64,000 nt of DNA from Antedon mediterranea (GCF_964355755.1 NC_092678.1:25772365-25836364), one strand, 5' to 3'; counted from the first letter of the stretch, positions 11,901 to 23,266 are shown. A program made the numbers and translations. The notes: generated by a model from the sequence alone, not told the origin.

Positions 11901-13391
11901 GCATACATTGCACAGACTGGTAAGTGCATACATTGCACAAACTGGTAAGTGCATACATTGCAAAGACTGGTAAGTGCATACATTGCACAGACTGGTAAGT
12001 GCATACATTGCACAGACTGGTAAGTGCATACATTGCATCAACATCTTAAAATGCTAATCACTCGTTTGTGTACCATTGCATTGCATGCAATGGTTTAAAT
12101 ATTGTAGTATACTGAATTTAAAATTGTCATTACAAAATTGGAAAAACATAATTATTCATCTACCTGTTTTATTACTCAGGTCAGCCATGTGAGTTTGTGG
12201 TCAACACGTGCGGAGCTGGCACCGGTATCCTCGCAATCTCTGTAGATGGACCGTCTAAAGTTAAATTGGAAGTCACCGAAGTAGCAGAGGGCTACAAATG
12301 TACCTATGTCCCAACAGCACCGGGAGACTACTTGATTTCGATTAAATTTGCGGGCGCCCATCATATTGTTGGTAGTCCTTACAAGGCTAGAATTATAGGT
12401 TTGTGGTTGATTGGCTTCATTCTACATATCTGTAATACTAATTTTGAGGATTATCTTCAAATCCTTTGATTGCTGTCTGTTTTTCATCGACCCTTGCTTT
12501 CTTTTTGTCACCGTCGCTTCCTCTTTTCGTCATTTTATTTCTCGTCTTCAAATGTTTCTTTTGATTGCTTTCTATACATTGTGGGTCTGTTTATGTGTTT
12601 TCATCTTTTCTTTCTTTCTGTATTCTCCATCTTGTTATTTGTATTCATTCAGGTTTGTATCATCTTTCTGTCTTCTCTTTAAATCGTTGCATGTACAATT
12701 TATCTAAAATAAATGGTAGTTCTTTGTGCGATCATTGTATATTTTATCTGTCTTTATTTGCTGTTATCTGTTACTAATTAAAATATCTATTTAATTTATT
12801 TAATTTCATTTATATATCTATCTAAGATTGTAAATATAGCATATATGTAATTTTTTTTTTTAGGGCCAGCAAAAACACCTGTACTACAAACACATGAGAC
12901 AGCAAATGTTGTCATTGAAACGGTTTCCAAGACAACCACATCACAAATGCTTCATAGTATGCCCCACTTCCACTCGGATGCGTCAAAGGTCACATCAACG
13001 GGAATGGGTTTGAAGAAAGCGTTCCGCAACAAGAGGAGTCAGTTTACTGTGAATGCAGCCGATGCAGGTTAATATCCAATCAATGATCTCGTATTGGTCA
13101 TGTGATTTTATGAATTGATATAATTGGTTTAAATCTTTTAATATGAATGATATATTGGTACAAAAATAAGCACGCATTAATTGAGATGTTTTTCTTTTAG
13201 GGCATAACATGTTGATGGTGGGTATTGCCGGACCGAAGACACCGTGTGAAGAGATTCTTGTAAAACACAACGGACGCAATCGTTTCATTGTCAACTACAC
13301 ATTGAAAGACATAGGCGAATACATGTTAGTTGTCAAATGGGGCGATGAACACATACCAGGAAGCCCCTTCCACATCAAATGTAGTGTCTAA
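5964..13391 (+). CDS. FLN: Filamin, 3' half of gene (hinge 1, Ig repeats 16-24)
   Basis: Filamin is an actin cross-linking scaffold made of an N-terminal actin-binding domain and about 24 Ig-like repeats; the last repeat dimerises. Exons: 5964-6102, 6517-6657, 6783-7085, 7293-7445, 7693-7896, 8119-8271, 8392-8520, 9148-9576, 9734-9898, 10096-10335, 10484-10599, 10715-10847, 10993-11169, 12180-12398, 12864-13067, 13201-13391 (3096 nt, 1031 aa plus stop). Nearly every repeat ends in HVPGSPF or a close variant. By alignment to vertebrate filamin A the first exon is hinge-1-like sequence plus the start of repeat 16 (PFDLVIP). The exon at 12864 carries hinge 2, and the last exon holds the dimerisation repeat 24 ([24 protein letters not shown]) before TAA at 13389-13391. 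The actin-binding domain and repeats 1-15 lie upstream of the window. Hinge 2 and repeat order are conserved. Odd features are the cassette-like exon 9148-9576 and the minisatellite at the donor of exon 10993-11169. Confidence 0.96.
7897..8118 (+). repeat. Diverged donor-proximal duplications in a filamin intron (tentative)
   Basis: The start of this intron, TAAGTAACTGCTTAATGTTA from 7898, is echoed near 8017 (TAAGTAGCTACTTAATTGTT) and 8094 (TAAGTACATGCTTAATTATT). The copies are imperfect and unevenly spaced. They may be the remains of an old tandem duplication starting at the 5' splice site. Confidence 0.35.
9148..9576 (+). CDS. FLN: Probable cassette exon inside filamin repeat 20 (143 codons)
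   Basis: This 429-nt exon is phase 1 at both ends, so it can be included or skipped without a frameshift. Skipping joins LKIPG directly to [10 protein letters not shown], which is the normal filamin repeat-20 sequence. Inclusion inserts 143 residues rich in Lys, Pro, Glu, Ser and Thr that end in [10 protein letters not shown]. That ending parallels [10 protein letters not shown] at the end of the preceding exon, so the exon looks like an old duplicate of it with a disordered linker added. Its acceptor has a poor pyrimidine tract and its donor is GTTAGT, both weaker than neighbouring sites and fitting regulated inclusion. That it is alternatively spliced is inference. Confidence 0.65.
11166..12040 (+). 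repeat. Minisatellite, 25-bp unit, 35 copies, built on a filamin 5' splice site
   Basis: The unit is ACTG|GTAAGTGCATACATTG plus CACAG, spaced exactly 25 bp from 11166 to 12016. The first copy is the real end of the filamin exon (AAAGACTG) with its donor GTAAGT at 11170. Each of the 35 copies therefore carries the last four exon bases, a consensus 5' splice site and a CACAG that resembles a 3' splice site. Copies differ mainly at one position (GCATAC, GCGTAC, GCACAC). Only the first donor keeps the filamin frame. The second is out of phase, and reading on meets TAA at 11196-11198. Confidence 0.95.
12399..12863 (+). other. Filamin intron, pyrimidine-rich
   Basis: This 465-bp intron is rich in T and TC runs on the plus strand. 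The open frames in it (runs of Phe, Leu and Ser) are a composition effect. I see no gene or organised repeat. Confidence 0.7.
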
Positions 13392-14411
13392 AATTACCAA
13401 AAAATTTAATAGTTTCTTGTTTGAAAGAATAACAACACGTGTATAAACAAATCGGATACCAGTTACTGGTGTTTCATTTTTATATAGCTTTATTTAAAAA
13501 ACAGACAATTATTTTTTCTGTTATGTTTCTTATTAGTGCAAACCATATGTTATGCTTTAGTGTATAATTCATTTCTGTTGTATCCTGTTAATATATGCCG
13601 TTTATTTTTACACCTTAATTTTATTGAAATTGCTTGATCACATTTTTTGGTAGCTTTCAATTCAAATAATATATCAAATTTAAATTTTCTATTTTGGCCT
13701 TGATTGAGGGAAATTTCCGACTTACCCTCGCTAGTTTAGGAAACCTATATTAAGAGTGTGCAATTAGGAACCACAACAAATATTTAAAAACAAAATAACG
13801 TTTTTCATGTTTTTAGATACTTTTTCAAAATACTGTTTGATCTAGTTTTTGTAAATTGATGTGCGAATGTAGAATTAGAAAAAAATATATAAACAGAAAA
13901 ATATATCGGGCTTACAAACAAAAACCGTCTTCCAGTTTTAATGAAGTGCTCTTAAGATTTAAGAGTTAAATTCATAAGCCTGTTACACCTGTGTTAAAAA
14001 ATATGCAAATTGAGTAAATTAACATTGTTACGGTTGAGTGCATTTTGTACTTTGTTTACCTTGTAGTTGTTACTTAATATAAATAAATTTGTCTAAATCT
14101 TGGTATAAATATATTTTAATTTTTTTCTGTTTATTAAAACTCAAAATCAACTTTAATCGTGAGAATAATTACGGTACTTACTAAAATAAATTAAAATCTT
14201 TCTAAATGTATGTGATGTTCTCGTATATTTTTCGACATCATAATTATTGTTATACTAAAATTGTTGAGATATACGGTAATTAACAAAGCAATTTTTTTAA
14301 AGCAGTATAACTAACAAATTATTAAAACTAGATTATTATAAGTAGGTCTTTGAAATGTGTAGGCTAGAAATTCTGCATTATGAATTCATGTATTAGCAAA
14401 CTATGTCTTGA

Positions 14412-14417
14412 AATAAA
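14412..14417 (+). terminator. Polyadenylation signal AATAAA for filamin
   Basis: An AATAAA hexamer lies about 1.0 kb after the filamin stop, at the end of AT-rich sequence that would be the 3' UTR. Other AATAAA-like sequences lie between, so the site actually used is uncertain. Confidence 0.5.
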
Positions 14418-16161
14418 GCTAATTTTGCACTGAAAAATACTTTCTATTTGTTTGTTTGAAAATTATAAATACCTAAACATAGTAAAATAGATTTACTTTC
14501 CAGGTGCGTAAGTAATTTGCATAATTATCCATGGTGAACGTATTCGCTTCCGCTGACGTCATTCCTCTAGCGTGGACGACAAAGAAAGCAGAACGCGCGA
14601 CTGAATCGGTATTTTTGCAGTAAATATCGCAGTATCCCATATTGTTGTTGTCGGTAAATTGTTAGCTTAAATCTCATCAAAACGAATAAGCGAGACAGAG
14701 GTACACAGGGAGGTGACAATTTACCTCCCTCTGTTACATTTCTTGACCACTGTTTGTTGACCACCGTTTGTGAGACCGCTAAGCGGATTTTTTTTTGTGT
14801 CGCGGGTCGTTGTCGTCTACCATAAAACAGGTTAGCATAGAAATATATTATTTTGAGTAGTAATATTCATATAACATAACTGTATGCGTCTTGTATCCGT
14901 TAACCCCCCATTCCCCCTCCCCCTAAATAACCGTTGTACAAACATATTGCTCAGTTGTAACTACGGCATATTTCATGAACGTGTAGATAGTAAACAAGAC
15001 GAAAGTTACAGCCTGCCTGTGCTTTGACAACCATGTTAGGTCATTGACCTTGTGACGTCACGATCATCTTCAAATTCCTAGACCGTGAAATTAGTTACGT
15101 AACATTTGAAATAGGAGCCTTGTCTGATTGTGTGACGAGAGTGGCTATGCTAAAGGCTTCCATCATGATGTAATGAGTCCAGTATTGTAGACACTCATCT
15201 CTCATTTATCTTCTGAAAAAAATAATACTTCCGAAATTGATTGATAAATTCGTAAATATCCTGGGAAACTCTTGGAATTGTAGCACCCTGGGAAAATGCG
15301 CTATTTTCATGTCCTTTGTTTTATGTTATTTAGATATAACAATGTAATATATTTTATTCATGCACGTTACAATTGATATAATAATGTAATTAATATTTTT
15401 TAAAGCTGGCCGCAATGATATTCCATACATTCAATGGAGTAGGCCTAACTACTCTATGGGTATACACTACATGGGTATGCATACAATATTTTAAAATTAT
15501 CTTTAACTTGTTTTTCCATGATTTAAGCCTACCGCTTAAAGTGCTAACATGGAGTCATGGTGCTAACAATAACATGATTCGTATCACCACCACCAAATAT
15601 TTATTTCTTTTACTATTTATTTAATATAATAATAACTTATTTCTCTCCTGTGAATATATGGAAAATTAGTGTACAGCAATTAGTCCTAGTAATTTTACTT
15701 AAATAACCGCCTCAACCTAATACTCCAATTTGGTGCAATTGTTCCACTTCGCAGACTTTTAACCGTCCGTGTTCACACTTGGATTTTATTTAAAAAATTT
15801 AATTAAAAGTAAAACATAAGTTGCTTTTACTTTGAACGATTATCATTTCTAAATGTCTTTTAAAGAAAGTTTAGTGTAAACGCATTTCTATAGAAAGAAG
15901 TTTACCAATAGGATTAATCATTATCTACTTTTCGGATAAATGTTAGACCATGGGTGAATAATGGGGGTTAAGACGATTGTGTATTGATTAGACCACTGGA
16001 AGCCTGATCCAGTGATGCGTAACGGTTCGGACAATTCCCATTGTTTTACTGTAAGTTGACCACTTGCTGCTTTACCGGCTAAGATACGGACGGCATTGCA
16101 AGTTGATGTCTTGCGCCTGCTTATTTCATTATTTTATACCGTTTTAAAGGCTTATATTACG
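14418..16161. other. Intergenic region between filamin and the homeobox gene
   Basis: Around 14520-14840 base composition is less AT-rich, with CGCG and GACGTC sequences, ending in AAACAG|GTTAGC near 14830. This could be a non-coding 5' exon of the homeobox gene, but no sequence proves it. The remainder has no supported gene. Confidence 0.4.
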
Positions 16162-19100
16162 ATGCAGGATCAGGTATGTTTTTAATTCATGTTATAATTT
16201 ATGAATAAAATTGTATTATTAATTGTATAACATTTATTTATTTGCTGTGTAAATTGTCTTTCAGTTACTTTAAGTTTTGTTGAAATAATTGTTTGCCAAT
16301 GTGTAGGGGAGTGTAAAAGAGAACAATGTTTTTCAAAAACGATTTTTAGAATAGAATAATACCATTGACGTCATGAAATGTTACAATTCAATATTTATTT
16401 ACTATATAAGTATTTGATAACATTCAAGCGTGACTTCATGTGTTACCCTGAATTTAGCAGTGGCTGGACAGATCGTAAACGTTGTGCCTTAGGCAAACTT
16501 TGCCATTTCCGCTCTGTTGATGGATGTGCCTATTCGGTCTCATCTAGCTTTTCCAAAATAGGGAGTTTTCAGAAATGTCTTAATTTAGTAGCCCTTACAG
16601 TATGTATTTGAACATTAGTTGATGTGTGTTTACTGTTGTAAATAATGATAGTATTATTATTGTGATATTCGTTGAATAAGTTCAAGTTTATGAGTATATA
16701 ACTCCTTGTTTAGTGTCATAAAATTTATTTAAATCATTGTATTTTACAAACATGTTTTACATTAGTTTAGGTATATGTATCTTTTTCATTACTAGACACT
16801 ATCGGATAACATAACATTTATTTTAGTCATTTTATTTTACAAAAATGTTTCATATTAAGTATGTATATCTTTGTTTTACTAGACGCTATCGGATAACAGC
16901 GATAGACATAGAACATGTATCCAACGTGATTTTTACCAAGAAGTCGACCTGACTGGAACGCACGAACCAACTGACGCGTTTGTTCCTATGTCCAGTAGTA
17001 TAAATGTATCAGTGCGTGACGCATTAGTAACGCAACAATCACATACAAGTAAGTTTATTGAATAGTATTGTATATTCAGTGAGTACGTTGCGTTTCAAAC
17101 GACCACAATGCGTTTCACTTTATTTGATCATGGTGACATTGTCAAGATATGATTGACATAGTGTGCATCCACTAAATGATAATCCAACATAAGATTGACA
17201 TAGAGTGTGCGTCCACTAAACGATAATTGTCTTGGTGTTGTCTCCTGTGTATTGTTCACATAGTTTATGTAAAAAGACAAACCGGAAGATGACGTAACTA
17301 CAGCTGACAACACCATGTTAGTTTTATTTTGTTTAGCTACATTGTTGTATATTATTGTTATTCTGTGTAACTTTAATTTTCATCAGAAAATGGCGAAAGA
17401 ATGAACGAAAATTCGTCACACAGGTCAACTAGTAAAGGTGAATTCAGAATGAGAGGTCGATATTCAAAGGGATTTGCAGACGATAAAAATAAGCGTTCGC
17501 GTACAACTTTCAACACAGCTCAAATCAACGCGCTTGAAATCATTTTCGAAGAGCAGCAGTATCCAGACCAGTCGCTGAGGGAGAAGATTGCTGAGAGATT
17601 AGGAATGGAAGAACACAAAATTGTGGTATGTATATACTAAAATCCTACTCTCTTAAGCGTAATGGGTTAGGTTAGGGGCAGCTGGATCATTTGAGTTACA
17701 GCGATACATTCTGCCCAGCATCTTTATGTTGTATTGTATGTTATTGTACATAGATGCTGGTCGAATAAATAAACATTCATTTGCATCATGCAATTCAACA
17801 TGCAATTCAACATGCCAGGCACTGACGTGTGTAAAACAATTTAGTTCAACAATATTATTTTCTGAAACTAACACATTTATATTTATTTAGATTTGGTTCC
17901 AGAATCGTAGAGCAAAGTACAAACGTAACAATCGGACGGATTGTCACAATGGCAATGTGAACGGGGCTATAGAACGACGACAGCGGGGTGAATTTGCCGA
18001 GAGTTTTAAACGACGAGGTATGCACCATCTGAATCCAAACGGAATGTAAGTATATAATTTAAAATAATTCTTTTTGTCAATTTAGAGATTTTGTTGGCTT
18101 AGTTACTTAGGCCTGTAGCTTACAATGCATGTCTGTATTGTATTAAAACATTTTGATTGACGTTCTAACACTTATTAATTATACAGGTACAATAATGTTC
18201 AACAAAACACATTCCAAGATAACACAATACACAGCTCATACCACAATGGTATCGTAACGGGAAGCGTGGTATCTTCAACACAAAAGATTGACGGTAATAA
18301 TGACGCTGTACGGAAAGCCTATCGGCTAGATATGGATGGTTTTAATTCGTCACCAGATCAAGTATCCTCCTCGGTAGACGTAGAAGAAGTAACTTCGTGT
18401 TTAAAACCAGATAAACCTCTTGTTCAGGAACCACCTCCGAATCAGATTTGTACAAATGCAGGCAGTCAGGATGAGATGAGACAAGCTTTGAATCAATGGC
18501 GAGCAAGGCAAAACATGGCTTTTTCACAGCCACCAAACCACTCAGCAATATTCAATTCGTTCTCGTCAAATGTATCGAGTTCAGTGCCATGCAACGTACC
18601 ACCAACTAATAAAACAACACATCAGTCTCAATCGGACGATATTATTTACGATGATACGTACTTAAGTTCTTCATCGTCCTCTGAAGATGAGGACGAACGG
18701 TATCCAAGTAAACTAGGAAATACTCAATTTACACACAACAATTTCCAAACGGTGCAGAGGCAATTTCCTACTTCGATTTCTAAGGAATCCAGAACATTTA
18801 GTCACGTCCCACTATTAGATCCGTCCAACCAGTTGTACCTTGATATACCGTCAGTCTCTAGTGGCGACATTTCATCCCCAGCCCCTCATTCCACCACAAG
18901 TACAGCGTCGTGGCCTTCTTCAAGTGAACTATCTTCTATTGATCCATTGTCTCCGAGCCAAATCTCGTCAGCGAGTCAGCTAGAGCAAGAAATGCCGCGC
19001 TGTAATATTCCACCAACGTTTTCAGACACGTGTACTGCGCCAACAATGAACCATCCATATGCGTCACATTCGTACGTGAACGATTTACAACCGTTAGAAA

Positions 19101-19921
19101 AACAAAACAAACTTATACAGAATAATCTACGACGGGTAAAAAGAGTTCGACAAGACCAAAGACAAGAATATCTTAAGATGAGTCAACAAAATATCAACCA
19201 ATATCATCCTTATCCTCAAAACACGAATTTTAGACAAGTAAATAAGTCTAAGGAACGCATGTTCGCAGAAGACGTCTTCACTCCAGGTGATTTTAATTCG
19301 TATCCGAATTGCAGCAATGTTCGTGCGCCATTCGAGTCTACCCCACAATCGTTTCATATTGGAAACGAACCGTATCAACAACAACAATTTATACGACAAC
19401 ATGCCGATAATAGGCAACAGAATCTAGAAAGCAGTGAATATCACCAAATGAAAAGTCAAAATGGAACTACCAAAAACGGAGAAAGAGAAAATGCTAGGCA
19501 ACAACAATACGTAGATAGAAATGGAAATTTAAATGGAAGTAGATTCGGTGAGTTGTATTCGACTCCACCACGTGATTCACCTGATTATATGGTTAAGCAA
19601 AAATCAATAAATGGAAATAATTCTTCTAACTTTCCCAAACCACTTGATCAACAACAAAATGGTAATGGGTTCATACAACCAGACTGGATGCACGTTCATG
19701 TTCCAATTCCTCCCAGGCGTAAAAAACACCCACAACCAATGAGAGAAGAGACTGGAGCAACATCGGGCGTCGTACATCACTATGGTAACGACTTAAATGT
19801 ACCATCGGTTTCTGATTTGTCACATAGTTTGGACGCTGACCAATCAGCTACTCTGAATCATGTTTTGGAATCTGTCGTCAAAGATATATTTCCGTTCTCA
19901 GACAATTTTATATCAATCTGA
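16162..19921 (+). CDS. PRD-like (Q50) homeodomain transcription factor
   Basis: Exons 16162-16173, 16883-17048, 17387-17625, 17891-18045 and 18187-19921 join to 2307 nt, a 768-aa protein. I chose the start because ATG CAG GAT CAG precedes a GTATGT donor and joins in phase 0. The homeodomain covers about residues 94-153. It opens with NKRSRTTF, has PDQSLREKIAERLGM in helix 2, and WFQNRRAKYKR in helix 3 with Gln at position 50. The intron between homeodomain positions 46 and 47 (KIV|IWFQ) is typical of PRD-like genes. There is no paired domain and no OAR motif that I can see. The roughly 570-residue C-terminal tail is one exon, low in complexity, rich in Ser, Gln and Asn, with an acidic Ser run (SSSSSSEDEDE); it is probably disordered and may be a trans-activation region. 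It should be a nuclear DNA-binding factor. I cannot assign it to a named PRD-like family; Mix/Sebox-like or an orphan are possible. Confidence 0.9.
16739..16899 (+). repeat. Two-copy, 87-bp duplication carrying the 3' splice site of homeobox exon 2
   Basis: The real acceptor plus exon start (TTTTACTAG|ACGCTATCGGATAACA, exon start 16883) is preceded 87 bp upstream by a diverged copy (CATTACTAG|ACACTATCGGATAACA). Upstream intron sequence (TTTTACAAACATGTTTTACA against TTTTACAAAAATGTTTCATA) is also shared. The first copy is followed by stop codons, so only the second can serve the known frame. Confidence 0.75.
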
Positions 19922-20200
19922 TACGATAATTAGAATGTTTAATTGTTCTACTTAAAAAAAATAATTGTTTTGTTTCATTATTATGGATTATCCGCGTTTG
20001 GCAGTTGTTTTTAATGAATTGACTATTTAACTAATTCCCCATAACATTGCATTATAAATCAGAACAGTAGCTAGATTGTGACCTACTGAATATTCTGTTC
20101 ACCTAATTAACAAGCCAACTTAATTTTTTTAACAACTGTAAGTGTTTGAATGTACATGGCCGATATGATTTTTGTAAGACTTTCATGTTGTATTGTGTTA

Positions 20201-20206
20201 AATAAA
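20201..20206 (+). terminator. Polyadenylation signal AATAAA for the homeobox gene
   Basis: AATAAA lies 280 bp after the homeobox stop codon, followed by a T-rich stretch. Position and context fit a 3' end-processing signal. Confidence 0.65.
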
Positions 20207-20314
20207 CAAGATTTTTTATTGCATTGTCTTTTCATATTGTAATTTTATTTTCGACGACTGCTGATTGATACAGTTGAATGAATGGATCAATTTACGAACA
20301 AACTCTCTTCCTTT

Positions 20315-20512
20315 AAAGCCTGTTTTCCTGTCGACGCTATCGTTAACAATAATCGGCGATCTTCTACGTAAACATTGAAATGTTAACAATATACAGAAAA
20401 AGGTACTCGCTATTGTCATCATTTCAACTTGATCGTTTTCAAACGATCGTCGTTGAACTGCTAACGATGAACGACGATAGCGTCGAATATCGTCGACAGG
20501 AAAACAGGCTTT
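20315..20512. mobile_element. MITE with at least 20-bp perfect terminal inverted repeats
   Basis: The 198-bp segment starts with AAAGCCTGTTTTCCTGTCGA and ends with its exact reverse complement. Sub-terminal parts (ACGCTATCGTT and AACGACGATAGCGT) are also inverted. There is no coding capacity, so it is a non-autonomous DNA transposon. The target-site duplication is not clear. Confidence 0.85.
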
Positions 20513-20549
20513 ATGAAGAACATGTTTTGTGTGACGATATAGAGGGCTC

Positions 20550-21208
20550 ACTTTAGGGATTCCCCCTTACAAAAGTATGACGTCACATAAGCATTTTGCG
20601 AAAATCTGTTCCATTTCTGACGCGCGCCTCCATTCGTCGTCGTGTGGCATCAAAATACTGAAAAATTCATTTCGCGAAATTCTGATGGACGTTTTTAAAT
20701 TTAATTATTTCATTTATACATACAAGAATCACTTTGTATTTAAATTGCAATTACTATTATAAAAGGTGAGTAACCATACATAGTTAATTTGACTACCTGC
20801 CATACCGTAATAGGCCAATTCTAGAGGTAGATAATTAATTAATAAAATGAAGCCAAGCAAGCAACCCAGACCTTGGCTTGCTTATTAATTTGCCTAGCCT
20901 AGGGCCAGGCCGCCTAGCCTACCATATTACCTACTTTAAACCGGCCTGACTGGCTGGTTGGCCGGTGTAGCCTAGACAACCCAGTGATAGGGCCTAGGCT
21001 AGGCCGTAGCTTGCTAAGTGTATGATGGTGGATGTAGGCCTGTAGGAATGGTATAGCCTAGCTAGGCCCTAGCCTAGCTAGGCCTACCCTAGTACTAGTA
21101 AGACTTTTCAATTAAGGAAAATTTGCCAACTGCTTATTAAGTAATTATAGGCCTAAATCGTTTTGAATTTTTTTAATTTACAACAGGTTAACAGGTTTAC
21201 TTTTAACG
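20550..21208 (+). promoter_or_regulatory. Probable promoter and 5' UTR exon of the EXD1-like gene
   Basis: A candidate non-coding exon ends at a consensus donor GTGAGT at 20766, and a good acceptor ending TACAACAG lies at 21186, 22 bp before the start codon. This would remove a 421-bp leader intron. The upstream part holds TGACGTCA, a CRE-like palindrome, near 20578. The leader intron holds CTAGGCC-rich low-complexity sequence. All of this is inferred from splice and motif consensus. Confidence 0.4.
20880..21090. repeat. Low-complexity CTAGGCC-rich sequence
   Basis: Many overlapping short words such as GCCTAG, TAGGCC and CTAGGCC occur here, in both orientations because the words are near-palindromic. 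There is no fixed period. Similar short clusters occur at 60250-60420. Confidence 0.6.
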
Positions 21209-23266
21209 ATGGCCGAGAGTCAAAACGAATCAAGAAATAAATATAAAGTCTACCGGCCAAATCGCATGAAAGACTTGACAGTAACTGGTAGAGAAGGCAC
21301 AATTATTAAAAACTCTATTGAATGGGCTATAATCGACATGGAAAATGATGGTTGGGCATTTTTTAATTCAATAACAGTAAACAAAACATGTAAATTTAAT
21401 GTTGATAACGTAAGCGAATGTTTCCCAATCGGAACAAAGGTACGATTTAATGCCAGAATGTGGCTGGAACCAGAAGGTAGCACTTACACGGATCAGGATG
21501 TTCGAAGTTGTCGTTGGATAGTAAACTCGGTACGAACAAGTCTATTTGTACCGATACCTGTTATGCACAATAGTGCATTTAACTTTGACAGCTACAATGT
21601 TCCCCCTGAAATTTTGCCATCCGATAAAATCGGAGAAGCAGTAATAGGACTTATGAAACGTTTAAAATCTATCAATGGATTACCAATAACACAACTTTTA
21701 AAGACTTACACTAGTGAATTTTCAAACATTCCGGTTAATATACGAACAGTTTTAAGTAACGCTGATAAATTACGAATTCTTGTGCGATGTCTACCTAGAT
21801 ATTTTATACTAACTGATCATGATACAGTGTTAGCTTATAATTGCCGGGAAAAAGACGATGTGGACCTTGAAATAGGAAAATTGATACCCGTTGGATGGAG
21901 GCCTAACGAACCAATTACAGTGAATGTTGGACAAAACACTCATATAATTGAACATCCTACTGACTGTGCTGCCGTAGTTGAAGAAATTCTTGCAGGACCA
22001 AAGCCGATAACGATAGCGTTAGATTGTGAAGGCGAGTCCTTAGGTAGGCGGATCATCTTTTAAAAATGTATTTTCTCAAAGTGTAGTAGTGCGTTCAGTA
22101 TGACAAATACTAATTTTTATATATATATAACTTTTTTATTTATTATTTAGGTAAGACAGGGAAACTAACACTGCTGCAGATGTCTACTTCCACTGGTCAG
22201 GCATATCTAGTTGATGTGCTTGCCGTTCCAAATCCTACTACATTTTTTGCTGAAGGAGGTTTGAAAAAACTGCTAGAAAATCCCAATGTAATCAAGGTAT
22301 CTTAAAGTTATATATCGTGTTGTTATATATTAAAAATTAAACTGCTTGTTTACTGTATTGAGTGAGTGCATAATCTTGCCTTTAGCCTATTCGCAATCCC
22401 TCTTATTATTTTTTTATATATACTATTAATTATTCATTATTAGTATTATTCATTATTATGATAAAGTATCATTTGATAAAATTTAGTTAACTGCTGAGTA
22501 TTGGTTATTAGCAAGACATTTGATTTATTGTCTTTTCAAAGGTCATCCATGATTGTCGTGCTGACAATGCTGCCCTCTTCCACCAGTTTGCCGTCACTTT
22601 GTCAAATGTTTTTGACACGGCTGTAAGTAATGATATATTGGAAATACAAGATGTCCTACTGATAGTAAACTTATAAACAGTAGTTTTATTGAGGGTTGTC
22701 AACATGAATATCTCACAATGATGGTGTATTTATTAGGCTTTAAACCATAACACTGTATCTGCATATTTATACTACTGTATAGCAATATTTCTTGTTATCA
22801 TTATAGGTGGCTTATACAGTAATTATGGAACAGTGTCAAGCAAATCGCTCAAATGGAGGTAGTCTCGAACATTTGTGCGACCTTTTTTCAAAACCGCTTG
22901 TTACGAAAACTAAACAAATGAAAAAGAAAATGGCGTATGTTAAAGGATTCTGGAGCCGACGACCTATGACCCCCGAGATGATAAAATATGCAGCAGTTGA
23001 TGCGCTGTCGTTAGTTCCACATGTGTATGACAACATGAAAAGGTATATTTGTGTAATTATGATTAAAAGCTATACTCCGCCACATAATCACAAAGTTTGT
23101 GTGTTAATTATATTTTGCTGTGGGTTCGTAGAGGGCCTAATCCGATTTTTCTCAGTCCGGTATAAACACCTTTACCTTTCTTTTCTTTCTTTGCAGGTTG
23201 ATACATACAAGTTGGCAATCGCGTTATGATACGCTGATTACCGAAAAACTCCTGAAGAGGAAATGA
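21209..23266 (+). CDS. EXD1-like: EXD1-like 3'-5' exonuclease-domain protein
   Basis: Exons 21209-22043, 22151-22296, 22542-22622, 22807-23042 and 23197-23266 join to 1368 nt, a 455-aa protein. The C-terminal half is a DEDDy exonuclease fold: motif I ALDCEG (D272, E274), motif II VIHDCR (D331), motif III YAAVD (Y415, D419). The order and VIHDCR with NVFDT match EXD1, a germline piRNA-pathway cofactor that in mammals is thought to bind RNA without strong catalysis; Egalitarian is a relative. Here the acidic residues of motifs I-III are present, so activity is possible. Residues about 20-115 resemble a small OB-like domain with WAFF and GTKVRFNARMW. Residues about 145-210 (VIGLMKRL to TDHDTVLAY) look like a LOTUS/OST-HTH winged helix, as in germ-granule proteins; this is my reading of the pattern and is not proven. 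The gene converges on CCDC51. Its role in small-RNA biology is inferred from family. Confidence 0.82.

Noticed and set aside
11047-12044. Three long minus-strand open frames of about 300 codons (CNVCTYQSV-type periods)
   Set aside because: They are a by-product of the 25-bp array. Three 25-bp units make a 75-bp, 25-codon period that happens to lack stops on the minus strand in all three frames.
12411-12777. Overlapping open frames rich in Phe, Ser and Leu in a filamin intron
   Set aside because: They follow from a T- and C-rich tract. There is no start context or similarity, and filamin exons on both sides join in phase.
19127-19417. Minus-strand open frame opposite the homeobox tail
   Set aside because: It is a shadow of the long plus-strand coding exon, which continues from a proven homeodomain frame.
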